Assembly: GCA_902806575.1 (NCBI GenBank)
Contig: CADCXD010000004.1
Span: 248,001-312,000, forward strand
Source of the DNA: Jackrogersella multiformis
Lineage: Eukaryota; Ascomycota; Sordariomycetes; Xylariales; Hypoxylaceae
Length of the DNA stretch: 64,000 nt
Reading direction: 5' to 3'
Of the stretch, positions 35,682 to 47,000 are shown in pieces. The number at the start of each line of letters is the position of its first letter. Positions within the stretch are counted from its first letter, which is position 1. Under the pieces are notes generated by a model, which did not search any database, was not told the DNA's origin, and saw only the letters and a program-made list of their open reading frames with translations. Both the position numbers and the translations under genes were made by a program.

Positions 35682-36309
35682 CTATCCTTCCTGGGCGGCA
35701 CGTCGCTTCGCAAGATCCTTGTTGACATACTCAAGCTCGGCGCACCTTTTACTAGCCTCCTCTGCCACCTTGCGGTGTCGTTCTTCGTTTTTAACCGCAG
35801 TGTCTCGCTGTTCGACCACGATATTTAGCTCGACCGCACTTCGTTCGAGTTCGTTTTCAAGACTGGCGATCTTTTGCGTTGCCTTGTTGAGCTCTTCTTG
35901 GGCTCTCTTCGCATCTTCCTCCCACCCGTGGCGTTCGAGTCCTGCTGCGCGGAGTTGGTTGATGACGGCTTGCATAACTTGGATCCGTTTATTGTATGCC
36001 TGGATGAGGTCCTCGGCAGGCTTCATGGCGTAGACATCTTCTGATGACTGCTCATCTGAGAACGCTTGAGTGAGATAATGTTTTAATAATAATAATATGG
36101 AATTATGATGAGCAGCACATACGACGAGTCTCTTCATCTGGCCTCCAGTGCGGCATTGTAAAGACCGGCGGTGCCGCGTTCGGAGGCGAACTGATGCGAA
36201 AGAGTTGGACTTGAGGGCCGTTAAGGGGCTTTTGACTATCGGATAATCGAGACTCTAGAGTTCTCAAGACGCTCCCACGATCTAGTGTTGTATAACTCCC
36301 TGTTTCCAT
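35682..36309 (-). CDS. Coiled-coil protein of unknown function
   Basis: Two exons, 36309-36123 and 36055-35682, separated by a 67-nt intron with a GTATGT donor and a TCTCAG acceptor; phase 1 is matched. The product to the first TAG is 186 residues. The N-terminal 62 residues are of mixed composition (TLESRLSDSQKPLNGPQVQL, PPVFTMPHWRPDEET). Residues about 75-180 form a long charged helix with heptad-like Leu/Ile/Val spacing (AYNKRIQVMQAVINQLRAAG, EELNKATQKIASLENELE, KNEERHRKVAEEASKRC). This predicts a coiled coil, perhaps for oligomerisation. No known family is recognised. The frame continues past the TAG for 86 more codons, so the intact protein may have been about 273 residues. Confidence 0.65.
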
Positions 36310-37459
36310 AATCCGTTTAAGTTAGACTTCGCTACCTACCTAGGCTAGGTAGGTATGCAGTTATTCCGGATCGAAGTTGAATATTCGTGGGCTTTCGCAT
36401 CAGGCAAACGATTAGAAGTATAACGAGACATCAAGGTATTCAGCCGCATGATACGTTCACACGCATATCGTCTTTCTGTCCAAATATTGTGTTACGTGTA
36501 TGATCTGTGAATTGAGATTAGGTGTTTGCGTGGACGTCGCCCGCTAAGGTTTACTTCATATGTGGAAGAACCAACCAAGGGCTTGGTTGATTTATGTGAG
36601 ATTATATTATAGGGGCTCCCTGTATTGATGTAAACGAACCAGACTTTCTAAAGTCTGTGGCAGGTCGATCTCCTCTAGTAGATCATCCGCGTTTCCCGGT
36701 GAGGTAATACCAGAGTTCTAGATGAGTACTCAGGGGATGTATCTCTTAGGTATGACATTCTTACCAAATTAATGGAGTAAGCATATTCTGCGACTAAGAC
36801 TAAATCAATTAACCCTCAAATTTTCAGGCCTATGTATCTTTCCATCCAACAAAGGCAGTATGCCTAGAAGCGCGATGCCATCTCAACTGTGTACCTCGTA
36901 GCACCCTACCTAATCTACTTCATTAACGTGTTCTCGCTCTGTGGGTTGAGAGCGAATCATGGCTAGAAGAGTCGAAGTGCAGATAAAGCATGACATGTCA
37001 ATTTTATTTAAGTCGCCGAATCGCCTTCCACGGAGGTGGTTGTCCTAGAGAATGATCCCTCAACCGGTCGCTCGGCCTTTAGCCATTTAGCTATCTGAGT
37101 ATGGTCGCCGACTACATTTATTGATGTCCCCGCTCAACTTCTTACATAACCGGTAGGTACTTGCTGCCGGCAAACGCGAGTCCGTCTAGGTAGGTAGTTA
37201 GGTATGCATAATGCATGCTCAAGAGGGTCTAATGAGCAGAGAGGCCCTAAACAACTCTTCCCAAAAAGACAGTAACGACGTGCTGATTAAGTACGACTGC
37301 GGTCTTGCGGACATGAGGATATGGAGAATGGGTTATGAAAAGGTATTCACCTTTCTATATATCAAGAGCTAAGCGGACTTGGCCAGGTATTCCGGAATCT
37401 TGCTCGAACATGAGTAATTTTAAATTAATTGCCGAATCCCGTCACCTGTTGAGCATCGC
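36310..37459. other. Intergenic spacer
   Basis: Upstream of the coiled-coil gene and downstream of the hydrolase gene, both on the minus strand. A palindromic CTACCTACCTAGGCTAGGTAG patch lies at 36331-36351. No gene is seen. Confidence 0.45.
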
Positions 37460-39675
37460 TCAATCTTCATCGTGCGCTCTAGTTAAGGAACCGGCTAGGC
37501 CCTGCATGCGTCGTCCGAGTAGATCATCTGAACTATCTAGCTTCACTAAGCTCTTGGATTTCTGTCCAAACCCTGACCTTCCATCGGATCTTCTCTTCTT
37601 CGGTTTTCCATTTGGCTTCTCGCCATCGTTCCCCTCTGCTTCTCGCTCAGGGCTAGTTTGTTTCGCCTTTGTCCCGTCGCTAATAGTTCTCGATCGCAGT
37701 TTCGTCATGTTTATCTCAAGTGGCCAGTCCTCGTCGCCACTGGATTCGTTGCGCATATGGTATGAATGGGACGAGCTCCCCTGCTCGCGCTTCATACGCG
37801 CTTCTGCTGTATCAAGCAGGTCTACGGCCCACCGCGCACAACGGTCAATGAGTTTCCATGCAGGTGGGTATAGTGTTGGGAATTGTGTAAAGCCGTGACT
37901 AATTCCGGGTATCAGAACGACTTCGGCGACATCCTTCTCGTCAAAGTCCGTAATATCATCCAACCCTTTCATTCCTTGCGATCTACGCTGTGAATGTGAT
38001 GCATGCTTTGCCCGACGCAAGCGCCCAGCGAAGATAACCGTGTCATCAACCAAGGGATCGCGCTCGCCGGTAAGGAAATAAGTTTTAGGGAATTTCTGCA
38101 ACAAGGAATCGGGGGCCAATATAGGGGATAGTAGGTAGTCTTGCGAGAAGTCGGGTCGGTTGTGGGGCCCAATGTACAAGATGATCATCGCGCGCATCAT
38201 CTCGGGGGTTAGAACACGGTCGTTGAAATAGGATATCATAGACGCCATAGCCAAGCGTGTCCGCATGGGTTCGGGCCTGTGTGACATCGATTTAGTATCT
38301 CGACTCGAGGCTGGCGTCAACAACTGGGATTTTGCCCAAGTCTGGCGATTAGCGTGGGAGTACGCGGGTTGAGGGCTACAAAGTCCATTCTCGTCAGCAC
38401 CACTATCGACCTTAGATGATTTTGCGCCTGATGTCAGGCCGGATGTCTCTTCATCTTCGTCGTCCGACTGGTGTGGCGTGCCAACCAGATCATTGTACTG
38501 CATGCTCTTTCGACGCAAGTAGTCCTTGTTCGTCACTCGCATTCGCCGATCTTTAATGAGCGACATCTGCTCGTCGGACATCCAATTGCCGATATTCATG
38601 TCTAAACCTGGATAGAGGAGCACGAGGCCAACAGGGACAGGCAACTCGGCTTGAATCGATGATTGGCGCCGATTAGTAGCGCTCTCGATTATCATAAGAG
38701 TCATAGCTGTCGCAAGATTCCCTCCGGCGCTATCGCCAGTTACTACCACCTTCGGAATCTCCAACCCTGACATCCCTACACATCGCCCCTTGCTCCTAAT
38801 GAGAGTCGTATACACGTCAAAACACTCATTGAGGGCGTAGGGGTACGGGAATTCCGGAGCCTTTCTGTAATCTAGACTGAGCACCGGAAGACCTGTCTTT
38901 CCGGCCCAGGCGAAGAGCTTATCATCGTTACATCGCGGATCCATAGCCACAAACCCCCCTCCGGGGATGTCAAGAATCACCCTGTTGATATGCTCTAGGT
39001 CCGAGACGGGACCATCATAGTACAGCCAACCGGAAACGGGCTCCTTATAGTCGCTAGTGCTAGGCCGGGGGATGCGGATTGCTCGTGATGGCCACCGCAT
39101 AAACCGAGGCCGCATGAGGTTCTGAACGCCCTGCAGATAGGGTGTAGTCCCCTTGTTCCAGCTGACTCGTAAATGATCGATGGTTAATGCTGCCCTAACT
39201 TTTCTAACTTTCTCATCTGCGCGTTCTGCCGCCACTAGATAGAAAAGAGAGAAAGCCACGCTAGCTATATCTCGTATCCATTTCTTCCTGATCTTCATAG
39301 CCGTCCAAAATCCAGCGTCGAGCGCAGTCAGGACCCAAGTCGCGCGGAAGTATTTCGTGTCGTACATATTTGCCATCGGCTCCGGACTAGCAAGTCCGAC
39401 GAGGGTGCTGAAATTACGAGCGGCGTATAGGTACATCATTGTGAAGACGACAGTCTGCCATGTTGTCAACACTCTCGAAGAGATTTTGGACAAGTATCGA
39501 ACAAGCGGCGGGCCATGTCGATGGCCTCTAAGATATTGTTAATAGGGCTGCTCCATCGGGATACGAATTGACTCTGGTCTTACTTGAATAGATAGACTGA
39601 CCAGAATGCCAGGACGGCAAGCACCTGGAGCCTGCGCGACTTCACGGAAGGCTTGCCAAGGACGTGGTCTAACAT
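37460..39675 (-). CDS. HSL-type alpha/beta hydrolase with N-terminal membrane segments
   Basis: Two exons: 39675-39584 (30 codons plus 2 bases) and 39527-37460, with a 56-nt intron (GTAAGA donor, TTAAC branch, CTTAG acceptor). The main frame lacks an early ATG on its own, so the small first exon (MLDHVLGKPSVKSRRLQVLA...) supplies the start; 719 residues result. Residues about 17-30 and 52-65 are hydrophobic and could anchor the protein. The alpha/beta-hydrolase-3 signature is present: oxyanion motif PGGGF (219-223), nucleophile Ser297 in GDSAGG, acid Asp521 in ERDPLVDD, and His575 in SHGF. A low-complexity insert (about residues 380-450) and a basic Ser-rich tail distinguish it from minimal esterases. 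It probably hydrolyses a lipid or acyl ester at a membrane; the substrate is unknown. Confidence 0.88.
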
Positions 39676-41400
39676 TGTACAGTGGTAATAGTCTAGATTT
39701 ACCGTTGGGGGGAGAAGGTACAGATGGTCAAGGGAGATGGTTACTTTGGAGCATAATAGTCGATATCGCTTTTGGTTTATGTGTGTATGTAATATATATG
39801 AAAGAGGAAGCAGCAAGAAAATGCCAGATTTAGATCATCAAATCGGATTGCTCTCGAGAAGCGATACTGCATGTGAATTGCGGCATAGTTCTCTGAAACG
39901 AGTCTTGGTCAAGGAAGACCAGGTTGGGGCTGAGGACACGAGCGAGCAAGATTCGGCATGAGGCGGAGAACTCGGATGACAAGGCGACAGAGTTTAAAGT
40001 CCAAACTAGAGTAACGGCCGCTAAGTTACTAAGTTAGAGGAAGCATTGTGGATTGCTGACTGAGCTGACGGGATGAGATTGAATTTGGAAGCTCATGAAT
40101 GGTGGCTTGTGATAAAACCTGGAGCCTATCGGCTCGTGTGGTGACGTTTGCGTCGAGAACGTAGGATGAGATAGCCCTGACATGTGAAAATGGCCTCTGA
40201 CAGAGAGGCTAAGTGATCAGCAGGTGATTCAATTCCCCATTCCCCCACACCCGGTCGATTCTCAAACCTCCCAATCAGGGACGGGGTTATTCGGGGGCTG
40301 CCTAGGTACCTAGGAGGTCGTCAGGGGTCAGGAATGTATCCCCGCGTTGGAGATTTGGAGAAGACTGCGTGTGATGCTACCAGCAGCATCCTGTACCGAA
40401 TAAGGTCTTCAATAAGGCCTTTACATAGTACGGCTACCAGGTACCCAGGTAAGTATCGGGATGGACAAGCCCGTCCTGGTACAGTGGACTATATCGGTAT
40501 ATCGGTATCCATGGATATGGGTAGAAGACGAGTATACGTAGTAGTAAGCCGCCATCTGCTGTGAGATGTCCGACTTCTTAGGGTCTTAGGGTTGAATCCC
40601 AGCCCTTGTCAGCTATGCAGCTATGTAACAGCGCTGTACGGTTTTTTGTCGGATGCCTTAATAATTATTAGAGCAATTCGGTTCGATTGCTCGCCTGGGC
40701 ACGCTTTTAAAGACGGCTGTAGCCATTCTCAAAAAGAGCAAGACCAGTAATTCGAAACAAACGATGGGTACCAACCTCATCCCGAGATGCCATACTGAAG
40801 ATGTCACGGGCAACGATTCGGAAATAAATGTTGGTAGGTTATCGACGGATTAAATAAAAAGACCATGCTATGCACTTACTCACTACCTTAAATAGTGACC
40901 TGGGTAGTATGTGTATTTTCTCGTGTAGGTAATTTGACCAATTGATGAGTCAATCAGAATTAGAATTAAAAATTGTTGTTTTAGTGAAATAAATACCTAG
41001 GTAATTATCACGTTTTTCTTGATATGGACCCCATTTGTCGTACCTACCAGATAGGTAAGTAGTACATACAATACCTTCCTTGGTGAGGTAGGCAGCTGCT
41101 AGTTACCTAGACTTAGCACTGGCAGGTACCAAGATATAAAATCGGAATATGCAGCGAGATCGGATCAGAATTCAGGCTAGCAGTTATCGATAGAGAACAT
41201 TTGAAGTGACATTTCAGGTGGGATGGTTTCACCAATTTATTTTCTCCTCGGCATTTCTAAGATTTAAGTAAAACTTCACAGAGTCATTCCTTAGAGTCGT
41301 TCTTTAGAATCATTATCATTCTTTAGGTACAAACTTGGACTTGTCCTCCTCCTCGCCCGACAACACCATTTCGTAGTAGGCCAGCCTCGGGACATACGAT
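39676..41400. other. Divergent promoter region
   Basis: This is the shared upstream region of the hydrolase (-) and the acetylornithine aminotransferase (+). It contains CCTAGGTACCTAGG at about 40301-40314 and further partial copies near 40995 and 41108. No further gene can be supported; a 76-codon ATG frame at 40334 has no recognisable content. Confidence 0.45.
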
Positions 41401-42862
41401 ATGTCTTTCCGACTTCCCGTTCGACGACTCGCCTCCGCCAGAGTACGAAGTCTAAGGAGTCAACGAAGTCTATCGTCGCAAGCCACCGCCGCGTCTAAGT
41501 CTAACCTGTCGGAACATGCCCAGCAGTCCATCTCTCGCGAGGCCTCTCTGCCAAACCCGGACCCCTCAGACGACTCCGCGAGCGCGGCCTTAGTAAAAGA
41601 GCACTCCAAGTACATGTTGGCAACCTACGCTAGGCCGCCTCCGGTATTCGTAAAGGGCGAGGGTTCATATTTGTGGGATCTGGAGAATCGCAAATATCTA
41701 GATTTCACTGCCGGTATTGCTGTCAATGCGCTTGGTCACAGTGATCCCGGCCTAGCCAAGGTCCTCTCCGATCAGGTGCGCCATGGTTCAGTCATCCTCG
41801 CCTCTTTATACCTGCATACTAATCCACTCTTCCCAGGCGCAAACTCTGTGGCATGCATCCAACCTATATTACAACCCGTGGACCGGAGCGCTTTCCCAAC
41901 TCCTGGTTGAGAAGACAGTCGAATCCGGCGCCATGCACGATGCGGCAACCGTGTTCGTGTGTAATTCCGGTTCCGAAGCGAACGAGGCTGCTATCAAATT
42001 CTCCCGAAAGGTTGGTAAGGTCGTAGACCCTTCGGGCGCCAAGCACGAATTCGTCTCTTTCAACGGTTCCTTTCACGGACGAACCATGGGAAGTCTATCA
42101 GCAACTCCGAACCCCAAGTACCAAGAACCCTTCGCGCCCATGCTGCCGGGCTTCAAGTATGGGAAATACAATGACATCGGAGCTATCGATGATCTCGTGA
42201 CAAATAAGACCTGCGGTGTGATAATCGAGCCCATTCAGGGCGAAGGGGGGGTGAACGTTGCCAGTGACGAATTCCTCGTTGCCCTGGCAAAACGATGTCG
42301 TCAAGTTGGTGCTGTACTCGTCTATGATGAGATTCAATGTGGCCTGTCGAGAACCGGCACTCTCTGGGCCCATAGTCATCTGCCCAAGGAGGCACATCCC
42401 GACGTCATCACCACGGCAAAGGCACTTGGCAATGGTTTCCCTATCGGTGCTGCTATAGTCAATAACCATGTCAGTGAGAAGATCAAGATCGGCGATCACG
42501 GCACCACTTTTGGTGGGAATCCAATGGCATGTCGTCTCGCACACTATGTAGTTTCTAAACTCTCCGATCCCAAGTTACAACAAGATGTCATTTCCAAGTC
42601 CAAGGTCTTCAGGGAAAGGTTTGAGCGCATGCGAGAGCGATATCCCGACCTAATTACCGAAGTTCGCGGTAAAGGTTTAATCCTCGGCCTACAGTTGACC
42701 CAAGACCCCTTGCCGATACTAAAGGCTGCTAGAGAGAGGGGACTGTTGGTGATCACCTGTGGGACCAACACGCTCAGATTCGTTCCCCCGCTCACGGTCA
42801 GCAAAGAAGAAATCGAGAGCGGGCTGAACATTCTAGAAGAGGCTATTGAGGCAACTCGGTAA
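41401..42862 (+). CDS. arg8: Acetylornithine aminotransferase, mitochondrial
   Basis: PLP-dependent class III enzyme of arginine synthesis, interconverting N-acetylglutamate semialdehyde and N-acetylornithine with glutamate as amino donor. Exons are 41401-41775 and 41837-42862. The 61-nt intron (GTGCGC donor, TTCCCAG acceptor) falls on a codon boundary and the join reads ...VLSDQ|AQTLWHASNLYYNPW. The product is 466 residues. The N-terminus is Arg/Ser-rich without acidic residues (MSFRLPVRRLASARVRSLRS), a mitochondrial presequence. Motifs: FVCNSGSEANEAAIKF (PLP phosphate site), FHGRTMGSLSATPN, VIIEPIQGEGGVNVA, LVYDEIQCGLSRTGTLWAH, and the Schiff-base Lys320 in TTAKALGNGFPIGA. TTFGGNPMAC is intact near 365. 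Length fits fungal Arg8 proteins. Confidence 0.96.
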
Positions 42863-43725
42863 CGTTCGTTTTCTATATCAGCAAGGCGTTGACGGCTACT
42901 AAAAGGACGGATCCTGTTTATTCCAGATAGACTTTGTCATATGGTTCCAATTTTAATCATTTAACAATTAAACAATCGTACTATATATATTGTCATCTAG
43001 GTTATCATTTCCTATAGTACATATCAAGAATAACGAGAGCAGGATTTACATTGGTTGTTTAGATGACAGGATCTATTAACCTACTGACTAGAAATGACCC
43101 CTCCCCTTTTTTTTCTTTCCCAAAATTTACAATGGCTTATGGGCACAAATTTACTTTATAGAACTAACCAAGGTAATTAAATATTATAGTAGAATGATTT
43201 CACAATGAAAGCATAAATACATTTAACAAGAAGAAAATAAGGGGAACCCCTATTTGTTAAAATTAACGAGCTGGCGTTTATACTTGATGCTTCGTATAAT
43301 CCATAAAATGATTGAAGTATATACTCCCCCTCGTTCACATAAATTACATATAGGTACCTAGGTAGGTATTATTACCAAATTAGGTAGGTACCTTAGTAGG
43401 TTAGATGTATCTTTTAGAAATGATAATAATTGACAAAGTCTGAGAAAGAAATAGCATTAGATCTATCTTCTAGTAGATCCAATTATTCACGAAAGTGTGT
43501 AACCTAGTTTCTATCTTAACGCAGACCTTATAATGTCAGGAAAGCATCAAGACAATGAATACAATGGATGTTTAATTTCGAACTTAATTACCTAGGTAAG
43601 CATAATAAATGAATGCTCATCATGAGATCAAGTTACTGCCTGTCCCAGGTATCTATAGTTAAAGTAAATTTTCATTAGTTATTGTCAATGTTATAAAAGG
43701 TTATGTTAATTCAACTATTATAGCA
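42863..43725. other. 3' flank and pre-insertion sequence left of the retroelement
   Basis: AT-leaning but not RIP-saturated sequence between the aminotransferase stop and the retroelement. TACCTAGGTA lies at 43356-43365. No gene is seen. Confidence 0.5.
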
Positions 43726-43730
43726 ACATA
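43726..43730. repeat. Left target-site duplication ACATA
   Basis: The five bases ACATA directly precede the left LTR and are repeated exactly at 50581-50585, directly after the right LTR, as expected from a 5-bp staggered integration. Confidence 0.75.
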
Positions 43731-44039
43731 TGACAAGGACAAATAGGGCTTAAAACTGAAGTTTAATTTTAAATTATAATTCTTTATAATCTTAAGATCC
43801 TTACCTTTTATTTCTTCTTGCGAAATAAAGCGTAATAATTTATATATATATAATTTAAATATCTTTTTAAGCGTCGTTAGCGTTTTCTTAATTTTATTAA
43901 TTTAATTTTATATATATTAATTAAGTTTTTTAATTAACCTTATTTAATAATTTTATTTTATAAGTTTTAATATATTTTATATTTATTAATATATATATAT
44001 ATATTAATTATACTTTATTTTATAAAACTTATTTATATA
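43731..44039 (+). repeat. Left LTR (309 bp)
   Basis: Aligns without gaps to 50272-50580. Anchors such as CGAAATAAAGCGTAATAA (43821) and ACGAAATAAAACGTAATAA (from 50361) lie at the same offset. Nearly all differences are C/T or G/A. The outer (left) end keeps G and C (TGACAAGGACAAATAGGGC), whereas the inner end is almost pure A/T. Confidence 0.85.
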
Positions 44040-47000
44040 ATATTAACTTTTTTTTTTTAATATTTAACTTTAAATATTTTAAAGGATTATAAAATTATAA
44101 GGTTTATTAACGTATTATTTATAAAATAATTTAATTATTACTTTTATTTCGTTATTAAATATATATTTATAAAGTTTTTAAATTTAAAAATTTTTAATTA
44201 ATTAACTTTTTTATTTTATAAAATACTTTATTTTACTTTAATTTTTAATAAAGTTTATAATTTATTTTACTTAATAATTTTTAAACTTTATCGGGGTTAT
44301 TTTATATAAGATTTAATTAAAGTTAAGAAGTTTTTAATTATTAACGCGATAAGGTTTAATAAGTAAAATATAAAACGAATTATATATTTTTTAACTTTTA
44401 AATAAAGTAAGTTTTATTATTATAAAAAAATTATTTATTAAATTTTAAAAAGTTTTAAGAATTTTTTATTTAATTTTTTAATAAAGCGTTTAATTTTAAT
44501 ATTTTTATATTAAGTATTATAAGTTATTTTTTTTAAAAAGTTAATATATTTTTTTATTATTTATTTACTTATTTTTTTATTTATTAATAGCTTTATTTTA
44601 AGTATTTTTATGTTTTTTAATATATTTATATTATTTAATATATATATAATTTATTTTTTAAATTATGTAAAGTATTTATAAAAAGGTTATAAATAATTAA
44701 ATAATAATTATAATTAATGTAAAAAGGTATAAGTTATATTAATAATAAAGTAATGTTATTATAAATAAATTTAATTATTATAAAAAAGTTTTTTTAATTA
44801 TTTATTTTATAATTAATAAAGGCTTTAAAGTAAATTTTTAAGATTTAATTAAGGCGTTTTATTTAGCCGTTAGTTTATAAGTAAAACGTAATATTTATAT
44901 AAGATTTAATTTTTATTAATTTAAGGAAATTTTTTTAAATATAAGAAATAAACTTAAAGTTTTTATTAAAAATAATATTTAATGGTACGTTATATAATCT
45001 TTAATATTATTTAATAAAGATTTTAATTAAATTATCGGACTTTTTTTTTTTACTTTAAAAAGGATAAAATAAATTATTTTTAAAAATAAATCTATTATTA
45101 TTTAAATAAAGTTATAACCGTTCGATAAAAGAAAGTTTATAATAAAGTTTATAATATAATTTTATCGGTTAAAAATATTTATATAAAACGTAATAAAAGA
45201 TCTTATTTTATTAATATTTTAAATAATCTCGTACGTAATTTTAAACGATATTTTTAATATTTAATTATTAAAAGTTTTAAGTAATTAATTTTAAAATTTT
45301 ATTTATTCTTATATATTTAATAACGAAGGTATTATATTTAAAAAAAATAACTTTTTTTAAAATTTTATAAATATTTAAAACTTACTTTTTTAATATAAAA
45401 AATTATCTTAAAGAATAATATCCTTAAAAAGGTTTATAATTTACGTAATATATTTTAGGTTGTTAATAATTATTTTTTTTAATCTTTTTATAAAGTTAAA
45501 AACTTAATTAAAAATAATAAAATTATATAATTTTCTTAATATAATAAAGATAATTATTAAAAAAATAAATAAAATTTTTTAAAAATGTAAAAAATATTTA
45601 TCCTATAAAATTAACTTTATAAGTTAATTTTTAACTTTTCCTTTTTTAAGTTAATATTACGATAATTTAAAAAAAATATTAGCTTTATTATTTTATTTTT
45701 TTAATCGATAATTAATAATAAATTAATATAATAATAATTTTTATACTTATTAAGTTTAACGTTAATTTAAAATTTTAACCGTTATAAAGTAAGTTAAATT
45801 TTAATAATTAAAATAAACTTTAATTTATTATTTAATATTTCTTAAATATTAATATTATTTTTTAAAAAAGTTTATTATAATTAATAATTTTTTATTATAA
45901 ATCTTATAATTTATTTTTATTAATATAAGTTTACGAGAATAATAAGTTATTAATTTAAGCTTATTTTATTTATTTATTTTTAAAAAAAACGGCGTTAATA
46001 ATATAATTTAATATATTAATTTTAACATAAATTTATTTCGAGAGATTAAAATATGTTATAATAAAAGTTTAAATAAATCGGAATTTAAATTTCTTAAAAG
46101 ATTTATTTATTTTCTCGGTTTATTTTTAATTTTTTTTATCTTTTTTATTTACGTTAATAATCGATTTTATTATTTCTGAGAATTTTTTTATAAATTATTA
46201 ATAAAAGTTTACGAAGTTAATAAATTATTAAAATTCCTTAAAAGATTTAAGTGTTTTTTAATTATTAATATAATTAATTTTATTTTAAGCTATTAAAATA
46301 TCGTTTATTTCGATAATATATTTTAAAAAATTTACTTTTTATACTTTTTAAAAATACTTTTATAGGTTAACCGTTAAGTAATGTTTTATAAATCTTTTTA
46401 AGATTTTTTTAATAATTTTATCGTATTTTTTTATCGTATTTATATAAATGAAAAAATTATTTAAATATATTAAGAGGTTTAAATTAATAAAATCTTAGAA
46501 AATATTATTTATTATTAATTAAAAGGTTACGGGAGCGTTAATTAATTTAAATAATATTATTAAATATTCGAAAAAGTTATATTTATAACGAAATATTATT
46601 TTTTATTTGTTTTTTTCTTTAATTTTAATTAGGTAAAATCTTAACTTAAGATTAATTTTTATAAATTATTTTATAATTTTAAAGTAAATTTATAATTTAA
46701 ATATTAAAAGTATAAAATAACGAATAAAGATAATAATATTATTTAAGTTTTAATAATTAATTATTAATTTAAAAGGGTTTTAAAGATCGGGTTTATTAAT
46801 AAATATTATAAGTGTTATATAAAATAAAGTTAATTTTTAAATTTAATTATTATTAATTATTTTATTTAATTATAATTTAAATATATTAAGTTCCTTTTTA
46901 TTTATAACGTAAAAAGGTTTTTAAGAAAGTATTTTTTTTTAAAGATTAATAAAATAATTTTAAGGTTAATAGTTTAAAAAGCGTTATTTTTTTTTCAATT

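Noticed and set aside
40590..40640. Possible tRNA B-box (GGGTTGAATCCC)
   Set aside because: No matching A-box, acceptor stem or cloverleaf could be formed around it.
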